A DNA stretch of 19,655 bases from DASUCS01 sp041166365 (GCA_041166365.1 JBEEFX010000012.1:1-19655), one strand, 5' to 3'; counted from the stretch's first letter, positions 7,335 to 14,937 are shown. Program-made: numbers and translations. Notes: generated by a model from the letters alone, not told the origin.

Positions 7335-8087
7335 GTGGTGAAGACCGCACCGGCCAAGGATGTCCACGAGTGGGTGTCCTTCGAGGACCCCGACGAACAC
7401 CGCACCTGGGTCTTCGACATGACCTTCCTCACCAGTCCCTGGACCTGCATCTTCGGTTGCGGTTGCCAGGGAGTGCTCGACGGTCCCGCGGCGGACCTCG
7501 TGCAGGGGTGCTGCTCCTACGGCGCGCACTTCAGCAGCGGGAAGGACCGCAAGCGCATCGAGCGCCTGGCCAAGAAGCTCACGCTCGAGGAGTGGCAGTT
7601 CAAGAAGCAATCCGATCGCCGCGGTGGGCCCATCAAGGTCAACTCCGAAGGCGACACCGTCTCGCGGCTCGTCGACGGCGCCTGCATCTTCCTCAACCGG
7701 CCCGGCTTCCACAGCGGTCCCGGGTGCGCGCTGCACGTCGCCGCCCTGAATCGCGGCGAGCGTCCCCTCGACTGGAAGCCCGAAGTCTGCTGGCAGCTCC
7801 CCCTCCGCCGCATCGACGAGACCGACACCTACGGCCATGTCACGTCGACCGTGCGGGAATGGAAACGGCGTGACTGGGGCGAAGGCGGCGAGGAGTTCCA
7901 CTGGTGGTGCACCGAGAACTCCGATGCGTTCGTCGGGGCCGTGCCGGTCTACGAATCGTTGCGGGAGGAGCTGGTAGAGCTGTGCGGGCAGGTCGCGTAC
8001 GACATCTTCATCCGGCACGTGAAGGCCCGAAGTACCACGTGGCTTCCCCATCCAGCGCTCAAGGTGCGGGGTTCGCGACCGAAGTAG
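7335..8087 (+). CDS. conserved cysteine-rich protein, 250 aa, unknown function
   Basis: The protein is rich in cysteines set in conserved-looking clusters: WTCIFGCGCQGVL (around residues 35-47), QGCCSYGAHF, DGACIFLNR, GPGCALH, PEVCWQLP and HWWCTENS. The pattern recalls metal-binding cysteine-cluster families of the YkgJ/DUF3109 kind, where such clusters bind zinc or an Fe-S centre; this assignment is tentative. There is no signal peptide or membrane segment, so it is cytoplasmic. Two adjacent in-frame GTG codons (7335, 7338) are possible starts; 7338 fits the TAGGGT spacing better. The gene is divergent from glcD by 22 bp and is followed after 7 bp by the McrB-like gene, so it probably leads that operon. 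Confidence 0.8.
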   Translation: MVKTAPAKDVHEWVSFEDPDEHRTWVFDMTFLTSPWTCIFGCGCQGVLDGPAADLVQGCCSYGAHFSSGKDRKRIERLAKKLTLEEWQFKKQSDRRGGPIKVNSEGDTVSRLVDGACIFLNRPGFHSGPGCALHVAALNRGERPLDWKPEVCWQLPLRRIDETDTYGHVTSTVREWKRRDWGEGGEEFHWWCTENSDAFVGAVPVYESLREELVELCGQVAYDIFIRHVKARSTTWLPHPALKVRGSRPK

Positions 8088-8094
8088 GAAGGTC

Positions 8095-9030
8095 ATGCTG
8101 AGCTTCAGCGCCGAGGAGCTGGCCAAAGCGGCCCACGAACTGGGGATGGAGTACCCGGTCAACGTCCTCGAACAGCTCGTGGCGGCCATCGACGCGGGCA
8201 AGCACGTGGTGCTCACCGGGCCGCCGGGGACCGGCAAGACCACGCTGGCGTACCTCGCGGCGGACGTCGGCCAGCACGCCATGCTCTGCACGGGCTACCT
8301 CCCCACGACGGCGACGACGGAGTGGACGACCTTCGAGACGATCGGTGGCTTCCAGCCGACGAACGAGGGCTTCATCTACCGACCTGGTCTGTTCATCGAG
8401 GCGATCGAGTCCGGGCGTTGGCTCGTGATCGACGAGCTCAACCGATCCAACTTCGACCGCGCCTTCGGTCAGTTGTTCACCGTGCTCTCCGGACAACCTG
8501 TCGTGCTGCCGTTCAAGCGCGCTGGGCAGAGCAAACCGCTGTCGATCGTGCCGCACGGCGTGGAACCGCCGAACGACACGGAGCCGATCCGAGTGCCGCC
8601 GCGGTGGCGCATCCTCGCCACGATGAACGTGTTCGACAAGAACCTGCTCTTCGAGATGTCCTACGCGTTGATGCGACGCTTCGCCTTCGTCGAGGTCACT
8701 TCGCCGTCGGAGGACGTGTTCGATCGGCTGCTCGAGGGGCCGGGCTCGCTCGTTCGTCAACTCCTCCCACTGCGGTCCTTCCGCGATCTCGGGCCGGCCG
8801 TGTATCTCGACGCCGCCAAGTTCGCCGCCCGCCGCGCCACCGACAACGTCTCCGAGTCGCGCGTGCTGTACGAGACGTTCTACGCGTTCTTCCTCCCACA
8901 GTTCGAGGGAATGGACGACGCTCGTGCCTCGGCGCTGTACCGGATGGTCGCCCAGATCCTCGAGCCTGCCGAGCAGTCCGAGGCCCAGCGCACGATCATG
9001 GAAGTCCTCGGCGTCGACGTCATCCCATGA
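8095..9030 (+). CDS. McrB-like AAA+ NTPase (AAA_5/dynein-related), 311 aa
   Basis: This is a AAA+ motor of the MoxR/McrB type. Walker A GPPGTGKT is at residues 42-49, Walker B LVIDELNR has D113/E114, and the sensor ATMN ends at N178 and continues VFDKNLLFEMSYALMRRF, with the arginines R194/R195 in the usual place. IDELNR...FGQLF and ATMN...D...ALMRRF are close to the McrB GTPase signature. McrB's N-terminal methyl-DNA reading domain is absent: the AAA core starts within about 25 residues. A GGAAGG ribosome binding site sits 2 nt before the ATG, which is close. Its stop overlaps the ATG of an 8-codon mini-ORF that leads into the McrC-like gene. It probably works as a hexamer with that partner. 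Whether it uses ATP or GTP is unknown. Confidence 0.9.
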   Translation: MLSFSAEELAKAAHELGMEYPVNVLEQLVAAIDAGKHVVLTGPPGTGKTTLAYLAADVGQHAMLCTGYLPTTATTEWTTFETIGGFQPTNEGFIYRPGLFIEAIESGRWLVIDELNRSNFDRAFGQLFTVLSGQPVVLPFKRAGQSKPLSIVPHGVEPPNDTEPIRVPPRWRILATMNVFDKNLLFEMSYALMRRFAFVEVTSPSEDVFDRLLEGPGSLVRQLLPLRSFRDLGPAVYLDAAKFAARRATDNVSESRVLYETFYAFFLPQFEGMDDARASALYRMVAQILEPAEQSEAQRTIMEVLGVDVIP

Positions 9031-9053
9031 CGGGTGACCAGAGTCGCTCGTGA
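9027..9053 (+). other. 8-codon mini-ORF bridging the McrB-like and McrC-like genes
   Basis: The frame reads MTGDQSRS and then stop. Its ATG overlaps the stop of the AAA+ gene (ATGA, 9027-9030), and its own stop overlaps the GTG start of the next gene (GTGA, 9050-9053). The downstream gene has no good ribosome binding site, so re-initiation through this mini-ORF could couple the two genes. This could equally be chance in GC-rich DNA. Confidence 0.35.
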
Positions 9054-10000
9054 TCAACACCGACGCATCGGTCGAGCTCTGGCATCGACTCGCTCGCCCG
9101 TTCGACCCGGCATCTGCCGTCGAGGCACTGACCGGGCTCCACTCCTCCACCGCGCGCCAACTCGTCGGCATGCGCCTGGCGACGTCACCAGAGGCCGACA
9201 CGCTGCTCGACCGGATGCACGAGATCGTGCGTTCCCTGTCGATCGCGACCACATCGAGTCCCTCGCGCTGCGTGGGCGAAGTACGCGGCCCGATCCTGTG
9301 GAGCGAGACGATGGCGGCGCGCTCGTCGAGCCCCGGCGCCGGGAACGTGTTCGTCTGCGCGTCGACGATCAAGGCGTACGACACCGATGAGAACCGCGTG
9401 CTGCGCTTCGCATTGGCGCGTGTGCGCGATGCCGCTCGCGACGCCGACCCGACGGGCCACTCCCACGGCGACGACGAGACGATCCGCCGAGCGCGGTTCA
9501 ACGGCACTCGGGCGATCCGCGCGCTCGAGCACCGGACACTCGCTTCGGTGAGCAAGGCGCGTCCGAACGGTCGGGCCGTCCAGAAGGCCCGTGTGGGTAC
9601 GCGGGCGCGCACCTACCGCCCGGCGGTCGCCCTCCTCGAGCGCTCGTTCGATCCGATCGGCGCCGACACCGTGGTCGAGCACTGCGATGACCACACCCGC
9701 CGGCAGCACGGCCTGCTGCTCGCGATCGCCGACCGGCTGCAACTCGGAGAGTTCCACGTGAGTGGCCAGTCGCTCCAGAGCGGTCCGCTCCGTTACGTCC
9801 CCAAGCAACGCGCCGAGAGCGACGAGATGCACGGCGTCCTGCTGCGGAACCTGCTGCTCGACGTGCCCGATCCGATGAACGGCATCGACCGCTTCCAGGC
9901 CGAGCGCAACTTGAACGCCCGCGCCCACGACCATCCCGTGCTGATCGTGACCGGCCCCGAGGACGTGGACCGCGCCATCAAGCTCACCCGCCCCCGCTGA
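9050..10000 (+). CDS. McrC-like / DUF2357-like partner protein, 316 aa, no nuclease motif seen
   Basis: The middle of the protein reads RGPILWSETMAARSS...NVFVCASTIKAYDTDENRVLRFAL. This resembles the McrC/DUF2357 pattern (RG.l...T....v.c....D..eNr.l..al), and the gene follows a McrB-like NTPase, which supports a McrC-type adaptor. The next part is helical (residues about 130-230, RTYRPAVALLERSF). McrC normally ends in a PD-(D/E)xK nuclease, but I find no clear D...(D/E)xK in the C-terminal 90 residues (MHGVLLRNLLLDVPDPMNG...LIVTGPEDVDRAIKL). Thus it may be a non-cutting activator, or have a diverged active site. The GTG at 9050 is the first start after an in-frame stop at 9035-9037. The family assignment is by pattern only. 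Confidence 0.75.
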   Translation: MINTDASVELWHRLARPFDPASAVEALTGLHSSTARQLVGMRLATSPEADTLLDRMHEIVRSLSIATTSSPSRCVGEVRGPILWSETMAARSSSPGAGNVFVCASTIKAYDTDENRVLRFALARVRDAARDADPTGHSHGDDETIRRARFNGTRAIRALEHRTLASVSKARPNGRAVQKARVGTRARTYRPAVALLERSFDPIGADTVVEHCDDHTRRQHGLLLAIADRLQLGEFHVSGQSLQSGPLRYVPKQRAESDEMHGVLLRNLLLDVPDPMNGIDRFQAERNLNARAHDHPVLIVTGPEDVDRAIKLTRPR

Positions 10001-10010
10001 CGAAACCCCA

Positions 10011-10063
10011 GCGACGCTTGGGCGTTCCGGCGCGCTGACCACGGGAAAACGCCCAAACGTCGC
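10011..10063. terminator. 16-bp inverted repeat between convergent genes (terminator or repeat element)
   Basis: The left arm GCGACGCTTGGGCGTT (10011-10026) pairs with the right arm AACGCCCAAACGTCGC (10048-10063) at 15 of 16 positions around a 21-nt loop. It fills the gap between the stop at 10000 and the convergent stop at 10069. No U tract follows on either strand, though AAAA precedes the right arm (TTTT on the minus strand, within the loop). A bidirectional terminator or a dispersed palindromic repeat both fit. Confidence 0.55.
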
Positions 10064-10068
10064 CAGCG

Positions 10069-11178
10069 TCAGGCGCGCAAGGACTGGAGGCCGGCCCACA
10101 GGTCGTCGCCGGTGGTGCGGTAGTCGTACAGGCCTGCGCCGATGCACCCACGATCCGAGGCCGCGTTCGCCATGCCGGCCACGTCGTCCGGGGTCGAGGC
10201 GTCGCCGATCCCGCCGATCGTGTGCACGATCGCGTTCGGGTTGCCGATGTGCTCGCGGATGCGATCGATGTTCGTCGCCGTGTACAAGTACGCGTCGCGC
10301 CACTCGGGCAAGCGGTTCGTCCAATAGCTCATGGGCTGCCATACGTCGTAGTACTGAGCGAGACCGGCCCACGGATAGTCGGGCCAGTAGTTCGGGTTGA
10401 CGTCCTCCATCACGACCGGCGGCAACACGATGGCCGACAGCACCTGGCCGGGGAGCCGCTGACGCAGCGCCGCGCTCAACGAGAGCAGACGCTGATTGCG
10501 CTCGTTGACGTCGGAGACTTTGCGCGACTCGATGTCGATCGCCAGACCGTCGATCGGCAGCGCGGCGATCGCCGCGAGTCGCTGCATGTCGTCGTTCGGG
10601 TCGCCGAGGTCGGGCAGGTACCACGCGACCACGCGCATCCCGTCGGCCCGCGCCCGCTTCATCAGCGCGATCAGACGTTCGGGCTCGAGCACGGGCGTCT
10701 CTGCGTCCCAGCGCGTTGCTTGGACGTACACGGTCTGCACGCCGAGCGAGGCCATGCGATCGATGTCGGCGATGCCGACGGCGCCACCGCCGTACGTCTC
10801 GGACCAGTCGTACACGTCGATCCACGTGCCCAGCCCCGCGTACGGGTCGAGCGTGAACGCACCGGGAGCGGCCAGCGGCGGGCCGGGCTCGACCGTCGAG
10901 GCGAGCAGCGGGGCCGGCGCGGGCGCCGGTGGAGGCGGGGGCTCCGTCGTGGGCACCTCGGTCGTGGGCACCTCGGTCGTGGACGGCTCGGTCGGCGGCG
11001 GCAGCGTGGTCGTCGGCTTGGCCACCGGGCCGGCCGTGAGCTTGCGCGTGGCGACCGAGGTGGCCTTCGCCTCGGACTGTGCGCTCAGCGCGGCGAAGGA
11101 CCCGAGCATCGTGAACGCGATCAACGCGGCGGTGACACGCACGAGTGCGCGCGATGTCGCGACTCGGCGGATGCTCAC
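10069..11178 (-). CDS. secreted TIM-barrel glycoside-hydrolase-like protein, 369 aa
   Basis: The N-terminus is a typical Sec signal: MSIRRVATSRALVRV, then a hydrophobic AALIAFTMLGSFAALSA; no lipobox cysteine is present. A low-complexity Pro/Thr linker follows (about residues 48-90, with TTEVP repeats). The globular domain from about residue 105 has the rhythm of a (beta/alpha)8 barrel: WIDVYDWSE, GVQTVYVQATRW, MRVVAWYLPDL, IDGLAIDIES, VLSAIVLPP, YDVWQPMSYW and IVHTIGGIGD. It resembles putative glycosyl hydrolase/DUF4015-like barrels; the acidic residues of AIDIES and the WQPMSYW strand are plausible active-site parts. The substrate is unknown, perhaps a cell-wall polysaccharide. The GTG at 11178 lies 7 nt after the typA stop, so the two may be co-transcribed. 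Confidence 0.75.
   Translation of the reverse strand: MSIRRVATSRALVRVTAALIAFTMLGSFAALSAQSEAKATSVATRKLTAGPVAKPTTTLPPPTEPSTTEVPTTEVPTTEPPPPPAPAPAPLLASTVEPGPPLAAPGAFTLDPYAGLGTWIDVYDWSETYGGGAVGIADIDRMASLGVQTVYVQATRWDAETPVLEPERLIALMKRARADGMRVVAWYLPDLGDPNDDMQRLAAIAALPIDGLAIDIESRKVSDVNERNQRLLSLSAALRQRLPGQVLSAIVLPPVVMEDVNPNYWPDYPWAGLAQYYDVWQPMSYWTNRLPEWRDAYLYTATNIDRIREHIGNPNAIVHTIGGIGDASTPDDVAGMANAASDRGCIGAGLYDYRTTGDDLWAGLQSLRA
10946..10990. repeat. 15-bp tandem repeat in the Pro/Thr linker
   Basis: The unit GTCGTGGGCACCTCG occurs twice exactly (10946-10960, 10961-10975) and a third time with changes (10976-10990). On the minus strand it encodes TTEVP repeats of the linker. Such repeats can change copy number and thus linker length. 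Confidence 0.8.
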
Positions 11179-11185
11179 GGCTGTT

Positions 11186-13012
11186 CTATTTCTTGACGAG
11201 GCGGCGGCGGTCCTGCTCCCGCAGCACTCGCTTCCGCACCCGCAACGACTTGGGCGTCACCTCGACGAGCTCGTCTTCGGCGATGAACTCGATGGCCGTC
11301 TCCAGCGTCAGCAGCCGCGCCGGCGCGAGCTTGATGGCGTCGTCGTGGCTGTGGGTGCGGATGTTGGACTTCTGCTTCTCCCGCGTGACGTTGACGTTCA
11401 TGTCGTCCGGTCGGGCGTTCTCCCCCACCACCATCCCCTCGTAGACGTCGGTGCCCGGCTCGATGAAGAATTCGCCGCGCGATTGCAGGTTGTCGAGGGC
11501 GTACCCCGTAGCCACTCCCGATCTGTCCGACAGCATGGCACCCCCGAGGCGATGTGGGAGCTCACCCGCCCACGGAACCCATCCGCCGTGATGCTGGTGC
11601 ATGAGCGCGGTACCGCGGGTCGCCGTCAGCAGCAGGTTGCGGAAGCCGAGCAACCCGCGCGCCGGGGCCTCGAACGTGAGGATCGTGCGGCCCGGATCGC
11701 CCTGGCGGACGTCCAGCACTTGGCCCTTGCGCGGCGCGATCGCCTGCGTGACGGTGCCCACGTGATCGTCGGGCACGTCGACGACCACACGCTCCAACGG
11801 CTCGTGGCGCTTGCCATCGATGTCCTTGACGATGACCTCCGGCCGGCTCACCTGGAGCTCATAGCCCTCGCGCCGCATCGTCTCGATGAGCACTGCCAGT
11901 TGCAACTCGCCTCGACCTGCGACGGAGATGATGTCAGGCGACTCCGTCTCCTCGACGCGGATCGACACGTTGCCGAGCACTTCGCGGTCGAGCCGCTCGC
12001 GCAGGTGGCGCGACGTGAGGTAGCGGCCTTCGCGTCCGGAGAGTGGTGACGTGTTGACGCCGAACGTCATCCGGAGCACCGGCTCGTCGACCGCGAGGCG
12101 GGGCAGCGGGTTCGGGTGGTTCGGGTCGGTGATCGTGTCACCGATCTCGACCTCGGGGAAGCCGGCGATCACGAAGAGGTCGCCGGCGACACGTTCGTCG
12201 ACCTCGACGCGCTGGATTCCCTCGAACCCGAGCAGCTGCGTGAGGCGGCGCTTCAGCAGCGGCGCGCCTTCGGCCGTCTCCTCGTCGCACAGCGCGACCA
12301 TCTCGCCCTTGCGCAACGTCCCTTCCACGACGCGCCCGATGGCCAGGCGGCCGAGGTAGTCGGACGCATCGAGGTTGGTCACGAGGGCTTGCAAGGGTGC
12401 ATCTGGGTTGCCCGTCGCCGCCGGGATGCGTTCGAGGATCGTGTCGAGCAGTGCGCTCAGGTCGTCACCTTCACCCGGCATGCCCACGCCGACCATCGAC
12501 CGGGACTCGCGGGCCACGGCCGAGATGATCGGGAAGTCGAGCAGCTCGGTCGGAGGATGCAGGTCGAGGAAGAGCTCCTCGACCATGTCGAGCACCTCTT
12601 GGGAGCGGGCGTCGTGGCGGTCGACCTTGTTCAGGACGAGCACGGTCGGCAGATGGGCGGCGATCGCCTTCGACAGGACGTACCGGGTCTGCGGCAGAGG
12701 CCCCTCGGCGGCATCGACCAGGAGGACCACGCCGTCGACCATCGCCAGTGCCCGCTCGACCTCACCGCCGAAATCGGCGTGACCGGGCGTGTCGACGAGG
12801 TTGATCCGGGTGCCCTTCCACTCGACCGAGGCGGCCTTGGCCAGGATCGTGATGCCCCGCTCCCGCTCCTGGTCGTTCGAGTCCATGACCCGGTCGACCA
12901 GCTCTTGATGCGCGTTGCAGACGCCGGTCGATCGGAGCATGGCGTCGACCAAGGTGGTCTTGCCATGGTCCACATGGGCGACGAGCGCGACGGTACGAAG
13001 GGGTGTGGTCAC
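11186..13012 (-). CDS. typA: translational GTPase TypA/BipA, 608 aa
   Basis: TypA/BipA is a ribosome-binding GTPase of the EF-G class that helps 50S assembly and growth under cold or other stress. G1 is AHVDHGKT (residues 12-19), the switch-I region ERGITI (residues 51-56), G3 DTPGH (74-78) and G4 NKVD (128-131). Domain II and the EF-G-like domains III and V follow. The BipA-specific C-terminal domain is complete: RGTALMHQHHGGW, GVATGYALDNLQSRGEFFI, GTDVYEGMVVGENAR, NVNVTREKQKSNIR, and the RVRKRVL tail. Length is as expected (about 610 aa). The start is a GTG at 13012 giving MTTPLRTVALVAHVDHG. No strong ribosome binding site is visible, and a 36-bp gap separates it from the upstream 63-aa gene. 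Confidence 0.97.
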   Translation of the reverse strand: MTTPLRTVALVAHVDHGKTTLVDAMLRSTGVCNAHQELVDRVMDSNDQERERGITILAKAASVEWKGTRINLVDTPGHADFGGEVERALAMVDGVVLLVDAAEGPLPQTRYVLSKAIAAHLPTVLVLNKVDRHDARSQEVLDMVEELFLDLHPPTELLDFPIISAVARESRSMVGVGMPGEGDDLSALLDTILERIPAATGNPDAPLQALVTNLDASDYLGRLAIGRVVEGTLRKGEMVALCDEETAEGAPLLKRRLTQLLGFEGIQRVEVDERVAGDLFVIAGFPEVEIGDTITDPNHPNPLPRLAVDEPVLRMTFGVNTSPLSGREGRYLTSRHLRERLDREVLGNVSIRVEETESPDIISVAGRGELQLAVLIETMRREGYELQVSRPEVIVKDIDGKRHEPLERVVVDVPDDHVGTVTQAIAPRKGQVLDVRQGDPGRTILTFEAPARGLLGFRNLLLTATRGTALMHQHHGGWVPWAGELPHRLGGAMLSDRSGVATGYALDNLQSRGEFFIEPGTDVYEGMVVGENARPDDMNVNVTREKQKSNIRTHSHDDAIKLAPARLLTLETAIEFIAEDELVEVTPKSLRVRKRVLREQDRRRLVKK

Positions 13013-13048
13013 TACAGGAGACTCGATTTCGGCGATGTGAGGGGGGTC

Positions 13049-13240
13049 TTAGAAACCGGGACCGTCGTCGTCGGAATCCTCTTGCCCGGCAAGGCACCAC
13101 CCGGCGTGGTCGGCACCAGGGATGGCACCGCACTCGACGCAGGGCTCGGCGTCCTCCGGCCCGAAGAGCGCGTCGAGGTCATCATTTGTTCGCTTGAGCG
13201 CTCGGGCTTCTTCAAAGCGCCGATGACGACCCTTTTTCAC
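13049..13240 (-). CDS. small zinc-ribbon-like protein, 63 aa
   Basis: It begins with a strongly basic MKKGRHRRFEEARALKRTND and continues into an acidic half with CVECG (residues about 34-38) and a later GWCLAG cysteine, ending DSDDDGPGF. The CxxC plus histidine/cysteine layout suggests a zinc knuckle, and the basic head suggests contact with nucleic acid or the ribosome; both are inference. The GTG at 13240 has a GGAG element 8 nt upstream, and a TACACT -10 candidate lies at 13280-13285. Its position before typA makes a translation-related role conceivable. I recognise it only as a small protein type seen in actinobacteria. Confidence 0.7.
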   Translation of the reverse strand: MKKGRHRRFEEARALKRTNDDLDALFGPEDAEPCVECGAIPGADHAGWCLAGQEDSDDDGPGF

Positions 13241-13279
13241 GGGTCAGCTCCCACGTCAATGGCTGGTGTTCGGGTCGGC

Positions 13280-13285
13280 AGTGTA
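13280..13285 (-). promoter_or_regulatory. putative -10 box (TACACT) of the 63-aa gene/typA
   Basis: On the minus strand TACACT fits TANNNT and would give a 5' leader of about 33 nt containing GGAG before the GTG at 13240. No convincing -35 at 16-18 bp is seen. Confidence 0.35.
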
Positions 13286-13308
13286 GCCCGGCCCACTCTC
13301 TTCCGATC

Positions 13309-13326
13309 CAAGCCGAGAGCGGCTTG
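13309..13326. promoter_or_regulatory. 18-bp palindrome, candidate operator of the alpha-glucosidase gene
   Basis: CAAGCCG (13309-13315), loop AGAG, CGGCTTG (13320-13326) is a perfect 7-bp inverted repeat. It covers the place where the -35 element of the TAGCGT promoter at 13335 should lie, as expected for a repressor site. It could instead form a small RNA hairpin in transcripts going left. Confidence 0.45.
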
Positions 13327-13334
13327 TTGCCGCC

Positions 13335-13340
13335 TAGCGT
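13335..13340 (+). promoter_or_regulatory. putative -10 box (TAGCGT) of the alpha-glucosidase gene
   Basis: TAGCGT ends 6 nt before the ATG at 13347, with no ribosome binding site between, which points to a leaderless transcript. Confidence 0.4.
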
Positions 13341-13346
13341 GCGCCC

Positions 13347-14873
13347 ATGCCCTCAGCTCCCTGGTGGAAGAGCTCGGTCATCTACCAGATCTACCCGCGG
13401 TCGTACGCGGACTCGAACGGGGACGGCATCGGTGACCTCGAAGGGATCCGCCGTCATCTCGACCATCTCAGCTGGCTCGGCGTCGATGCCATCTGGGTCT
13501 CACCGTTCTTCCGGTCGCCGATGGCGGATTTCGGCTACGACGTCTCGGACTACTGCGATGTCGACCCCATCTTCGGCACGCTCGCTGGCTTCGACGCCCT
13601 CGTCGCCGAGGCCCACGCCCACGGGATCAAGGTCATCATCGACTGGGTCCCCAACCACACCTCCGACCAGCATCCGTGGTTCATCGAGGCCCGCTCGTCC
13701 CCGTCCAGCCCGAAGCGGGACTGGTACCTCTGGCGCGATCCCGCGCCGGACGGCGGCCCGCCGAACAACTGGATCGGCGCGTTCCTCGAGGGCAGCGCAT
13801 GGACCCTCGACGCCGCCAGCGGGCAGTACTACCTGCACCTCTTCCTTCCCGAGCAACCCGATCTCAACTGGCGGAACCACGAGGTCATCGAGGCCATGCA
13901 CGACACCCTGCGGTTCTGGCTCGACCGCGGGGTCGACGGCTTCCGCATGGACGTGATCATGGGGATCGTCAAGCGCGAGGACCTCGGTGACGTCGACGGC
14001 GGCCTCGTGCAGATGGCCGACGAGTCGCGCTACGACCCGCCCGCGGTGCACGAGCGCCTGCGCGCGATCCGCAGCCTGCTCGACAGCTACCCCGGCGACC
14101 GCATGTCCATCGGCGAGGTGTTCATCCTGTCGACGGCCAAGGTGGCGGACTACTACGGCGACGACGACGAGCTCCACCTGTCGTTCAACTTCCCGCCGCT
14201 GTTCGCGCCGTGGGACGCGGCGAAGTGGCGCCACCGCATCGAGCGCACCGAGACCGAGCTCGGCAAGGTCGGAGCCTGGCCGACATGGGTGCTGTCGAAT
14301 CACGACAACCCACGCCACCGCACGCGTTATGGAGGATCCGAAGCCCGGGCGCGAGCAGCCGCCGTCCTGCTCCTCACGCTGCGGGGCACCCCCACGCTGT
14401 ACGAGGGCGAGGAGCTCGGGCTCGAGGACGCGGTCGTGCCGCCCGAACGCGTCGTGGACCCGGGCGGACGCGACGGCTGCAGGGCACCGATTCCCTGGAC
14501 CGCGTCCCCGCCTCACGGTTGGGAGGGCGCGGACCCGTGGTTGCCGCTCCCGCCGGAGGCCGGTGCACGCTCTGTCGAGTCCTTGACCGTGGACGAGTCA
14601 TCGATCCTGCACCTGTACCGGCGACTGCTCGCGGCCCGCAACGCGTCTGTCGCGCTCCGGCTCGGAGAGCTCACATTGCTCGACGCGCCCGTCGGTGTGC
14701 TCGCCTACGAACGCACGCTCGGCGAGGACAGTCGTGTCGTGCTCGTCAACTTCACCGGCGAACCGCAGGGCGTCGAAGCCCGGGGCACCGTCGAGGTGTC
14801 GAGCACCGGAAACGGCGAGGGCAAGGCGTTCGCCGGCGCCCTCGGGCCGAACGAGGCCGTGCTCCTCAGCTGA
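13347..14873 (+). CDS. GH13 alpha-glucosidase (oligo-1,6-glucosidase type), 508 aa
   Basis: A family GH13 retaining enzyme that removes glucose from maltose, isomaltose or short oligosaccharides. It begins WWKSSVIYQIYPRSYADSNGDGIGDLEGI, the classic start of this group, with the calcium-type DSNGDGIGD loop. Conserved regions: region I DWVPNHTSD, region II GFRMD with nucleophile D202, region III IGEVF with acid/base E257, region IV LSNHDNPR with D320. QPDLNW precedes region II, as in oligosaccharide-acting GH13 enzymes. A C-terminal beta domain follows. No signal peptide is present, so it is cytoplasmic. No transporter or LacI regulator is in view, although an 18-bp palindrome sits at its promoter. 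Trehalose synthase is less likely: the C-terminal part is short and no kinase domain is fused. Confidence 0.93.
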   Translation: MPSAPWWKSSVIYQIYPRSYADSNGDGIGDLEGIRRHLDHLSWLGVDAIWVSPFFRSPMADFGYDVSDYCDVDPIFGTLAGFDALVAEAHAHGIKVIIDWVPNHTSDQHPWFIEARSSPSSPKRDWYLWRDPAPDGGPPNNWIGAFLEGSAWTLDAASGQYYLHLFLPEQPDLNWRNHEVIEAMHDTLRFWLDRGVDGFRMDVIMGIVKREDLGDVDGGLVQMADESRYDPPAVHERLRAIRSLLDSYPGDRMSIGEVFILSTAKVADYYGDDDELHLSFNFPPLFAPWDAAKWRHRIERTETELGKVGAWPTWVLSNHDNPRHRTRYGGSEARARAAAVLLLTLRGTPTLYEGEELGLEDAVVPPERVVDPGGRDGCRAPIPWTASPPHGWEGADPWLPLPPEAGARSVESLTVDESSILHLYRRLLAARNASVALRLGELTLLDAPVGVLAYERTLGEDSRVVLVNFTGEPQGVEARGTVEVSSTGNGEGKAFAGALGPNEAVLLS

Positions 14874-14937
14874 AGAAGGCGCCATCCGCCGCAAGGTTCG
14901 GGACCTTCGGCTCTACGTCGCCGGTCTCGCGGCGCAG

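Noticed and set aside
6753..8291. 512-aa minus-strand frame across glcD and the cysteine-rich gene
   Set aside because: Low-complexity Arg-rich translation without domains; it covers two well-supported genes in other frames.
8059..9612. 517-aa minus-strand frame opposite the McrB/McrC-like genes
   Set aside because: Antisense shadow; the plus strand carries clear AAA+ motifs.
9185..10825. 546-aa minus-strand frame through the 16-bp inverted repeat
   Set aside because: It crosses the end of two genes in the wrong frame and has Arg-rich shadow composition.
10946..10990. CRISPR-like or regulatory repeats
   Set aside because: The 15-bp units are in-frame tandem codons for a TTEVP linker, without spacers.
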